The position numbers and the translations under genes were made by a program. 5,044 nt of DNA from Candidatus Nealsoniibacteriota bacterium. Its GTDB lineage: Bacteria; Patescibacteriota; Minisyncoccia; Minisyncoccales; MHMH01. The notes under the pieces were generated by a model that worked only from the letters and a program-made list of their open reading frames with translations, was not told the origin of the DNA and searched no databases. The stretch spans positions 1 to 5,044 of the forward strand of contig JACOYG010000034.1 in assembly GCA_016181985.1 (NCBI GenBank). The letters are read 5' to 3'. Shown one piece after another: positions 1 to 5,044 of the stretch; the stretch's first letter is position 1, and each line of letters begins with the position of its first letter.

Positions 1-150
1 AAGGTCGGGCTTTTTTTCTTTTACCTGCTTTAAGCCCTCCTTGCCGTCAAACGCCGGAAAAACTTCAAAACCCGCCTCCACAAGTTCAGAATAAAGAACT
101 TCGGCAAGAGTTTCGTCGTCTTCAACTAATACGATTCTTTGTTTTGGCAT
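1..150 (-). CDS. Response regulator, N-terminal receiver domain (partial, runs off left edge)
   Basis: The first 50 codons read MPKQRIVLVEDDE... and then continue in a typical receiver pattern, ending at KKPDL. The hydrophobic first strand followed by E10-D11-D12 is the acidic Mg2+-binding pocket of CheY-like receivers. The KPDL motif normally sits a few residues before the phosphorylated Asp, so the window ends just short of that residue. The switch Thr/Ser, the Lys and any output domain are outside the window, so it cannot be said whether this is a DNA-binding regulator or a stand-alone receiver. It lies 73 bases downstream of the membrane protein and on the same strand as the histidine kinase, which makes it the natural phosphotransfer partner of that kinase. 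There is no Shine-Dalgarno sequence before the ATG, and a putative promoter (165-193) would give a leader of only a few bases. The receiver call is firm; the pairing with the kinase is inferred from context. Confidence 0.93.
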   Translation of the reverse strand, partial: MPKQRIVLVEDDETLAEVLYSELVEAGFEVFPAFDGKEGLKQVKEKKPDL

Positions 151-164
151 AAATGTATATTTTT

Positions 165-193
165 ATAGTATCACAACTGTTATTGCGCCGCAA
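165..193 (-). promoter_or_regulatory. Putative promoter of the response regulator
   Basis: On the minus strand, TTGCGG (193-188) is followed after 17 bases by TACTAT (170-165). The match to the sigma70 consensus is moderate, and an offset TATAAA at 167-162 is an alternative -10. A start about 7 bases downstream would leave only some 7 to 8 bases before the ATG at 150, so the transcript would be nearly leaderless. This fits the absence of a Shine-Dalgarno sequence. The site would let the regulator be expressed separately from the kinase and membrane gene. It is a by-eye call. Confidence 0.4.
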
Positions 194-195
194 TA
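181..195. repeat. Perfect 15-base dyad overlapping the putative -35
   Basis: TATTGC (181-186), spacer GCC, then GCAATA (190-195) is a perfect inverted repeat. Neither strand has a T run after it, so it does not look like an intrinsic terminator. It covers the proposed -35 hexamer (188-193) of the response regulator, which is where a repressor or autoregulatory operator would sit. It could also be a small hairpin between the cistrons. Confidence 0.5.
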
Positions 196-213
196 CCGCT
201 CCCCATAAAAACA

Positions 214-222
214 TGTGGATAA
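214..222 (-). promoter_or_regulatory. Single consensus DnaA-box-like 9-mer
   Basis: The minus strand reads TTATCCACA, a perfect match to the classical DnaA box TTATNCACA. It lies in the 73-base gap between the membrane protein stop and the response regulator, just upstream of the putative promoter. It stands alone: no cluster of boxes, no AT-rich unwinding element and no dnaA or dnaN gene nearby. It is therefore not evidence of an origin, and may be chance or a DnaA-responsive site. Confidence 0.25.
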
Positions 223-223
223 C

Positions 224-1048
224 TCATCGGTTGATATTATTATTATTGTTCTTTTTATTTAGCAATTCCCGGACATCTTTGACCACCCCTCCGATTTTAA
301 GGAGTTCCTCGAAAGCGAAAAACATAATGCTCAAGCCGATATAGAAAAAGAAATGACTGAAATAAATAGTTTGATATTCGGGAATTTTAGCCGCCTTCTC
401 TATCAATTCATAAAAAATATAAAAAAGAGCTGAAGCCATCACGAAAATAATCATTATTCCGAAAAAACGAAAAAACCCGGCAAACGATGGATTTAATGAT
501 GTTTTAAGTTTCGAAATCCTCTTCCAGAATAAAAATCCAGCGATTATGACAATTACCATGTAAATGTAAGGAAATATGCTTTCTGGCTCCAATGATATTG
601 CTTTTGGATCCATAATCAAAAAGAATGAAAAAGACACGATTAGCGCTATGAAAGCTCCGATAACTATGATAGGCATTCTTGAGCGATGATAGCCCGAATA
701 AGCCCGAAGGAATATTTCAGAGCCCAGCACTATCAGAAGAATGCTGGCGAGATAAAAATTTATAGCGATGGCGAAAATAAAATCCACGTAATCCTTATTC
801 ACTAAAAAAAGAAAATATTCGGCAGCATGAGAAACGCTGAATAGCAAGAAAGCGAAAATGCTGGCATTCAGAAATTTCTTAAAAATAGGGTCAGCAAGAT
901 AATAATTCCTGACCAAAGGAAGAGCGGCAACGATTACAAAGATCAGGGCAATTGCGTGAATTGCGCCGCTATTAAAAAACAATTTTCCCGTGAGCTCGGC
1001 TGCGGCGATAATCAGGATATTAATAAAAATAAAAATAAATATTTTCAT
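224..1048 (-). CDS. Unidentified integral membrane protein, eight predicted TM helices
   Basis: I do not recognise this 274-residue protein. Hydrophobic segments lie at about 2-17, 28-46, 60-82, 89-112, 125-145, 159-175, 192-212 and 227-246. Positive charges cluster at 47-58, 115-124, 176-182 and after 250, while acidic residues lie at 147-158 and 214-225. The positive-inside rule thus gives eight helices with both ends in the cytoplasm. H31, H74 and H232 fall within or at the edge of membrane helices, and H121 is in a cytoplasmic loop. The C-terminus is a short charged helix followed by five Asn residues (267-271), encoded partly by an ATT run at 236-247. The ATG overlaps the kinase stop as ATGA, and GAAAGGA lies 5 bases upstream, so translation is probably coupled to the kinase. 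It has no kinase, HAMP or PAS domain. It could be a sensor, anchor or electron-transfer partner for the soluble reductase-kinase. A 7TM-type sensor module split from its kinase is another reading; function remains open. Confidence 0.9.
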   Translation of the reverse strand: MKIFIFIFINILIIAAAELTGKLFFNSGAIHAIALIFVIVAALPLVRNYYLADPIFKKFLNASIFAFLLFSVSHAAEYFLFLVNKDYVDFIFAIAINFYLASILLIVLGSEIFLRAYSGYHRSRMPIIVIGAFIALIVSFSFFLIMDPKAISLEPESIFPYIYMVIVIIAGFLFWKRISKLKTSLNPSFAGFFRFFGIMIIFVMASALFYIFYELIEKAAKIPEYQTIYFSHFFFYIGLSIMFFAFEELLKIGGVVKDVRELLNKKNNNNNINR

Positions 1049-3303
1049 AATTTTCCTTTCATGCCCTCAAGCGGCAAGGACACGTAAAAAGTCGTACCTT
1101 TATTTTCTTCGGACTCAAACCAAATTTTCCCGCCCATTATCTCAACAATCATTTTTGTTATGTAAAGGCCGAGACCGGTGCCTTCAGTCTGAATTTTTTG
1201 GGCGTTATCCGCCCTGAAAAATTTTTCAAATATCCGATTTTGTTTGTCTTTGGGAATGCCGATGCCGTTATCTTTAATGGTTAAAAGAATATGCTCCGGC
1301 CTTTCCTCCAGCTTAATCATGACTTTTCCATCGGGCACCGAATAACGCACGGCGTTGACCAATAAATTATTAATCACCTGGCCTAATAAAGATTCGTCAA
1401 ATGAAATCAAGGGAAGCTTCCTTGCCGGTTTTTCAAAAGATACCTCGCATCGGCATCTTTCCATGCGGCTTTCTTGGCCATCGAAAACCCGACACTTGCA
1501 ATTATTTATCAAGCTTTCGTTATCTTTAATCGCTCTCTCAATTAATTCTTCGAATTGCACCGGCTTTATTTCAATTCTGATTTTTCCCTCTTCCAATCTG
1601 GAGACGCTTAAGAGGTCGTCAACCAATTTAATCATGCGCTTATTGGAATTATGAATATCGGTTAAGTATTCTTTTTGTTTTTGCGATATTGCGCCCATTT
1701 TTTCTCCGAGCAATACTTCAGACAGCCAGCCGATGGCGGTCAAGGGCGTTTTCAACTGATGAGAAGCCACGCTGATAAATTCCGTCTTCATCTTATCAAT
1801 TCTCTTTTCTTCAGTTATATCGCGAAAAACCACAATGCCTCCGGAAATTTTTCCGTCCGACATCATAGGCGCGGCGACAATAGATACCGGAATCCTTGCG
1901 CCGTCTTTTCTTTTGCAATAATAGGTCTCCGGACCCCCTATGGTAGAAATTACCGTCTCCCCGTTAATGGCTTTGGCTAGGGGTGATTCGCTCAAGGGAA
2001 AAGTTTCCATTTTTTCCGTTCCAACGCTTAATAATTCGGGCCACACCCTGCCGATTAATTCTTTATCTTTCCATCCGGTAATATTTTCGGCGGCGCGGTT
2101 TACCACAATCGTTTTCATATCTCGATCAACAACCGCCAAGCCCTCTCTCATGCTCTGCAATATCGCGTCGCTTCTCGATTTTTCATTCATAATAAGCGCG
2201 GTCTGCTCTTTCACTTTTTGATCAAGATTTTTTGTCAGTAATTTCAAATCTTCTTCCGTTTTGCGCTCTTTGGTAATGTCGCGCTGAACGGTAAAGTGGC
2301 CGTATATGGAGCCGCTTTGCGCCTTTAAAGGTACGGAAATTTCCTCAACTCTGTACAATTTTCCGCTTTTGCTTTTATTAATGGCTTCAAATTTAAATAT
2401 CTTGCCAGCCAGCGCCATGTTCCATAATTTCTTGTAAAATGCCAGATCCTGCGCTCCCGACTTAACGATGCGCGGAGTAACCTTGTTGATAACCTCTTTG
2501 CTTTTCCATCCCGCCATCTTTCGCCAAGCCGGATTCACGTATCTGAAAAAACCGTTAAGATCGGTAAAAATCAGGGCATCCAGCGTGCTTTCCATGAGCT
2601 GATTGGGATTTTTCGCGAAGGCATATTCGCTCCATTCTTCAAAATAAATGCGATCCTCGTTGACTCCCAGTTCATGCAATAAACCGATTACGTCGCCCAT
2701 CATGGATACCGGTCCGCTTACGTAAAAAAAAGATTTTTTAGCAACATGATCGGGTATGTTTTGCTTGATAAAGCTTCGGCTTATTGGGCCAAAAACCGGC
2801 TTCATTTTAAACCTTGGGTTTTGTTTTTCTAATTTCTTTAAATCATCAAGATATAGCGCTTCCTTGGCGCTTCTTGACGCGTAAAGAAGAATGATATTTT
2901 GTTTTAAAGATTTTTCTGCCGCGAAGCGGATCATGCTTAAAAACGGGGAAATACCCGTGCCTCCGGCAATGAACACTAAGGGGCTGTTATTTTTCTTGGG
3001 CAAATTTAGCGTGCCCCAAGGACCCTCAATTTCAAGTTTTTCTCCCAATTTTGTCCGCGCCAATGTCTGCTTGTATCCGCTTTCCGAAACCCTGAAAACA
3101 ATGGTTATTTTCTTTTTATTATTGGGCGAAGAAGCGATGGAAAAAATCCTTCCCGGCCCCTTAGTGTCTTTCTTGATAAGATTGGGAACAACCACCCTGA
3201 CGTATTGGCCGGCTTTAAAATTAAATTTCCGGCCGCCAAGGTCGAAGCTGAATTCCCAAACGCCCTTGACTAATTGTTTTTTTTCGATAAGAGGAAGTTG
3301 CAT
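1045..3303 (-). CDS. Ferredoxin/flavin reductase-like module fused to a PAS-PAS sensor histidine kinase
   Basis: This 752-residue protein has no membrane segment and should be cytosolic. Residues 1-228 form a complete FNR-type oxidoreductase: a beta-barrel half with the FAD motif R52-I-F-S55, then a nucleotide-binding half with GGTGISP (114-120) and YVSGP (194-198), closing at EEWSEYAF as free-standing reductases do. PAS 1 is at about 232-345 and PAS 2 at 374-498, joined by a helical linker. HisKA carries H515 in ASHQLKTP. The ATPase has N646/N650 in the N box, DNGIGIP (678-684), an FEKFFRAD F box and GTGLGL (708-713), so autophosphorylation should work. Four cysteines form CxC-x12-CxC at 602-619, in the strands leading to the N box. 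The usual Cys of the reductase CGP motif is Ser196, and no 2Fe-2S ferredoxin domain is attached. It overlaps the next gene by ATGA. The start is chosen because it begins the first barrel strand directly and lies 19 bases below a strong -10; no Shine-Dalgarno is visible. Domain calls are firm; redox or NAD(P)H sensing is inferred. Confidence 0.95.
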   Translation of the reverse strand: MQLPLIEKKQLVKGVWEFSFDLGGRKFNFKAGQYVRVVVPNLIKKDTKGPGRIFSIASSPNNKKKITIVFRVSESGYKQTLARTKLGEKLEIEGPWGTLNLPKKNNSPLVFIAGGTGISPFLSMIRFAAEKSLKQNIILLYASRSAKEALYLDDLKKLEKQNPRFKMKPVFGPISRSFIKQNIPDHVAKKSFFYVSGPVSMMGDVIGLLHELGVNEDRIYFEEWSEYAFAKNPNQLMESTLDALIFTDLNGFFRYVNPAWRKMAGWKSKEVINKVTPRIVKSGAQDLAFYKKLWNMALAGKIFKFEAINKSKSGKLYRVEEISVPLKAQSGSIYGHFTVQRDITKERKTEEDLKLLTKNLDQKVKEQTALIMNEKSRSDAILQSMREGLAVVDRDMKTIVVNRAAENITGWKDKELIGRVWPELLSVGTEKMETFPLSESPLAKAINGETVISTIGGPETYYCKRKDGARIPVSIVAAPMMSDGKISGGIVVFRDITEEKRIDKMKTEFISVASHQLKTPLTAIGWLSEVLLGEKMGAISQKQKEYLTDIHNSNKRMIKLVDDLLSVSRLEEGKIRIEIKPVQFEELIERAIKDNESLINNCKCRVFDGQESRMERCRCEVSFEKPARKLPLISFDESLLGQVINNLLVNAVRYSVPDGKVMIKLEERPEHILLTIKDNGIGIPKDKQNRIFEKFFRADNAQKIQTEGTGLGLYITKMIVEIMGGKIWFESEENKGTTFYVSLPLEGMKGKL
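1054..1060 (-). promoter_or_regulatory. Shine-Dalgarno site of the 8-TM protein, inside the kinase 3' end
   Basis: The minus strand reads GAAAGGA, then AAATT, then ATG, placing an AGGA core 5 bases before the start at 1048. It lies within the last kinase codons. With the ATGA overlap this supports translational coupling. It is the only clear Shine-Dalgarno sequence in front of a gene in this window. Confidence 0.7.
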
Positions 3304-3322
3304 ATTGGTTTGGTATTGTTTT

Positions 3323-3331
3323 ATTATATCA
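3323..3331 (-). promoter_or_regulatory. Extended -10 promoter of the kinase operon
   Basis: The minus strand reads TGATATAAT, a perfect TATAAT preceded by a TGn extension. No good -35 is present (TTTATT at about 17 bases), as is usual for extended -10 promoters. Transcription should start near 3316, giving an A-rich leader of about 12 bases with no Shine-Dalgarno before the ATG at 3303. Confidence 0.65.
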
Positions 3332-3339
3332 TATTGTTG

Positions 3340-3348
3340 TGGTATAAT
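3340..3348 (+). promoter_or_regulatory. Extended -10 promoter of the secreted cupredoxin-like gene
   Basis: TGGTATAAT is a perfect TATAAT with a TGn extension, facing away from the kinase promoter. The -35 candidate TTTATT (3320-3325, 17-base spacing) is weak. A start near 3355 would give an AT-only leader of about 23 bases, without a Shine-Dalgarno, before the ATG at 3378. Confidence 0.6.
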
Positions 3349-3361
3349 AAAAGTATAATAA
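3342..3361 (+). repeat. Tandem GTATAATAA, duplicating the -10 hexamer
   Basis: GTATAATAA occurs at 3342-3350 and again at 3353-3361, offset by 11 bases, about one helical turn. The second copy supplies another TATAAT (3354-3359), which would start transcription near 3366 with a leader of about 12 bases. It has no TGn extension and no good -35, so the first copy is the better promoter. Confidence 0.45.
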
Positions 3362-3377
3362 TTAATTTATAAAAAAT

Positions 3378-5044
3378 ATGATCAAAAAAATAGCGATTCT
3401 GTTTTTAATGAGCGCTGCCGCCGGCATCGTTCATGCTCAAGAAGCAACCGAAACGGCAGTCGCTCCCGAGCAGGCAATTACCATATCCGACTTGGGAGTT
3501 TCCGATCCGAAAGTTCTGCCCACCAGTCCATTTTACTTCTTTAAAGAAATGGGCAGGGGCGTGCAGGGATTTTTCACCTTCAATCCTGTTGCCAAAGCGG
3601 AGCTGGAGTTAAAAATTACCAATGAAAAAGCCGCCGAAGTCAAAAAAATTACCGAAACCCAGCCGGAAAAAACAGCGGCCATTCAAAAAGCTTTGGAAAA
3701 TTATCAAAAAAGCCAGGAAAGACTTCGCGCTAAACTAGAAAATCTGAAAGAAACATCGCAAAATCCGAAAGTTGACACTCTGCTAAGCAATCTTACCGAC
3801 CGAGTCGTAAAACACGAAAAATTATTTGACGAGATTTCTTTAAAATTCAAAGACAAAGAAAACGTTTCAAAAGCGGTGAGCGGCGCCATGGCGGGTTCTG
3901 AAAATGTTATCGGAGAGGCATCTAAAAAAGATGACCCGGCTAAATTCTCTTCCAGGGTAGAGAAAGCCCTACTTGAAGCAAAAGACGGCGATTTAAAAAA
4001 TGTCCGTTCGGTGGAAATAATTGACAGGCTAAGCGGCAAAACAACCGCCACGACAAAAGAATCTCTTGGAAGGTTGAGGGAGGATTTTTCAAAAAAATCA
4101 GAACAGGATATCCAGGATTTATTGGATAAAAAAGGGGAAAAAGCTTTTAAGGACGCTATTACCAGCGCGCCGGGCGATGTCTCGGCCAAATCAATAATCA
4201 TTGAAGAAATACAAAAAAGATCGGCAAAAAATCTTTCCCAATCAATCGGAAGAACAATAGACGAACTCCGGCCATCAATCGATAAGGAAAAGAACATCAA
4301 TGAAAAAACGAGAGAACAAATAGGCCATGCGGAAGAAAAAATACAAGAATTGGAAAAAAAGATTTCCGAATCAACGACCGCGAACGTTTCCACATCTGTA
4401 TCCGTTCTTTTAAATGAAGCTAAGGATCACCTTGCCAAAGCAAAAACGGCTTTTAATGAAGAAAAATACGGCGAAGCTTTCGGACAGGCAAGATCTGCGG
4501 AAGTTTCGGCGAGAAATGCCTTAAGGTCTTTGGAGGAAGAAAAACCGGAAACCGAAGACTTCAGCCAACATTTGAAAGAATTGGAAGAAAAAATCCGCAC
4601 TTACGAAAAACTGCTAAACGAACGAAACTTCACGAGAGAACTGAATAAAGAAGCTTTTGGACTTTTAGATAATGCGGTTCTTCACTTGGGATACGCCAAA
4701 GAAGCCTTTGCTAATGGAAATACTGTAAACACTAAACTCCACATAGGCCATGTGAAAGAATTTCTCTCCAAACTTTCTCGCTTCATAGAAATAAGACAAA
4801 TCAGATCCGAAGAAAAACCCTCAATTCTTCCGACTGCCGCTCCACAGCCGACGACGGCAAAACCAGTAGAGCCGACTAATTTGATCAGAACCGTTAAGCC
4901 GATTGAGTCCGCAATTTTTGTCGCCAAACGAGAATTTAAAATAGAAGCTGATGATCTGGGCTTTTACCCGGAATCTACGATAAAAGCTCCCAAGGGTTCT
5001 AGGGTTGAAATAACTTTTCTTGTGAGAACGGACAATGTTTATTA
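3378..5044 (+). CDS. Secreted DUF5667-like, coiled-coil protein with C-terminal cupredoxin-like domain (partial, runs off right edge)
   Basis: The frame is open for 555 codons from the ATG to the window edge. Residues 1-20 are a signal peptide: Lys-Lys start, hydrophobic core, VHA before Q21 as the cleavage site. Residues 45-150 match the DUF5667 pattern common in Patescibacteria, with SPFYFFKEMGRG and FFTFNPVAKAELELKI followed by charged helices. The body (about 95-475) is Lys/Glu-rich and helical, with likely coiled coil at 313-332 and 395-412 and an Ala-rich TPR-like helical pair at 345-387. A Pro/Thr linker (480-500) leads to about 515-555, where FKIEADDLGFYPESTIKAPKG resembles the first strands of cupredoxins of the EfeO/nitrosocyanin-like type. 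Copper ligands would lie beyond the edge, so copper binding cannot be judged. No cysteine occurs in the visible part. The protein should act outside the membrane, perhaps as an envelope scaffold presenting a redox or metal domain. It is divergent from the kinase operon, so co-regulation is plausible but inferred. Confidence 0.9.
   Translation, partial: MIKKIAILFLMSAAAGIVHAQEATETAVAPEQAITISDLGVSDPKVLPTSPFYFFKEMGRGVQGFFTFNPVAKAELELKITNEKAAEVKKITETQPEKTAAIQKALENYQKSQERLRAKLENLKETSQNPKVDTLLSNLTDRVVKHEKLFDEISLKFKDKENVSKAVSGAMAGSENVIGEASKKDDPAKFSSRVEKALLEAKDGDLKNVRSVEIIDRLSGKTTATTKESLGRLREDFSKKSEQDIQDLLDKKGEKAFKDAITSAPGDVSAKSIIIEEIQKRSAKNLSQSIGRTIDELRPSIDKEKNINEKTREQIGHAEEKIQELEKKISESTTANVSTSVSVLLNEAKDHLAKAKTAFNEEKYGEAFGQARSAEVSARNALRSLEEEKPETEDFSQHLKELEEKIRTYEKLLNERNFTRELNKEAFGLLDNAVLHLGYAKEAFANGNTVNTKLHIGHVKEFLSKLSRFIEIRQIRSEEKPSILPTAAPQPTTAKPVEPTNLIRTVKPIESAIFVAKREFKIEADDLGFYPESTIKAPKGSRVEITFLVRTDNVY

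Noticed and set aside
181..195. The dyad as an intrinsic terminator for the membrane gene
   Set aside because: No T run follows the stem on either strand, and the stem is only about 6 base pairs.
151..226. Possible recoding of TGA, since the frame after the membrane protein stop stays open for about 33 codons into the response regulator
   Set aside because: The extension would overlap the receiver start out of frame and shows no conserved pattern. The kinase TGA forms a standard ATGA overlap. The standard code is simpler.
236..250. Short ATT trinucleotide run encoding the poly-Asn tail
   Set aside because: Only four exact units plus one variant; it is noted in the gene entry, but too short to call as a repeat element.
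153..344. A 63-codon plus-strand frame with a hydrophobic stretch
   Set aside because: It spans the intergenic gap and then runs antisense to the 8-TM protein. Its hydrophobic stretch comes from the ATT/TTT-rich 3' end of that gene, and no ribosome site is visible.
1675..2221. Two overlapping plus-strand open frames opposite the PAS 2 and linker region
   Set aside because: Both are complements of well-supported kinase codons and have no family features.
2891..3358. A 155-codon plus-strand open frame running opposite the reductase module
   Set aside because: The opposite strand carries intact FNR motifs here, and this frame shows no domain pattern. It also crosses the promoter region.
3704..4393. 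A 229-codon open frame on the minus strand
   Set aside because: It lies antisense within the long plus-strand gene. It is Ser/Phe-rich, as expected from reading Glu/Lys-rich helical codons backwards, and has no recognisable domain.
4682..4927. An 81-codon minus-strand open frame
   Set aside because: It is antisense to the linker and helical part of the secreted protein, whose frame has clear domain signals; it is a shadow.

Overview
The window looks like chromosomal DNA from a Patescibacteria (CPR) bacterium. This is inferred from the AT-rich, tightly packed layout, from the secreted DUF5667-type protein that is typical of that group, and from an unusual soluble kinase. It is not proven. Both complete genes end at TGA, which is most simply read with the standard code.

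The left two thirds hold a minus-strand, operon-like cluster read from about 3303 down to 1. Its order is: (1) a 752-residue soluble histidine kinase whose N-terminus is a complete ferredoxin/flavin-reductase-like FAD-NAD(P)H module, followed by two PAS domains, HisKA and an HATPase; (2) an unidentified 274-residue protein with eight predicted membrane helices, whose start overlaps the kinase stop by ATGA; (3) after 73 bases, the first 50 codons of a response regulator receiver domain that runs off the left edge. Together they look like a redox- or NAD(P)H-responsive two-component system with a membrane partner.

The right third holds one plus-strand gene, starting at 3378 and open to the right edge. 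It has a signal peptide, a DUF5667-like region, a long charged helical body, a Pro/Thr-rich linker and the start of a cupredoxin-like domain. It is divergent from the kinase. The 74-base region between them carries two opposed TGnTATAAT extended -10 elements only 14 bases apart.

The proposed system is this: a cytosolic reductase-kinase senses electron supply or flavin state, possibly through the 8-TM protein, and signals to the receiver protein. The divergent secreted cupredoxin-like protein is a candidate member or target. The domain architecture and the ATGA overlap are seen directly; the functional link is inference. Other points of note are a CxC-x12-CxC cysteine set inside the kinase ATPase region, a perfect dyad overlapping the putative response-regulator promoter, and the lack of Shine-Dalgarno sequences in front of three of the four genes. 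There is no stretch over 300 bases without a gene, and no RNA genes, CRISPR arrays or insertion sequences were seen.
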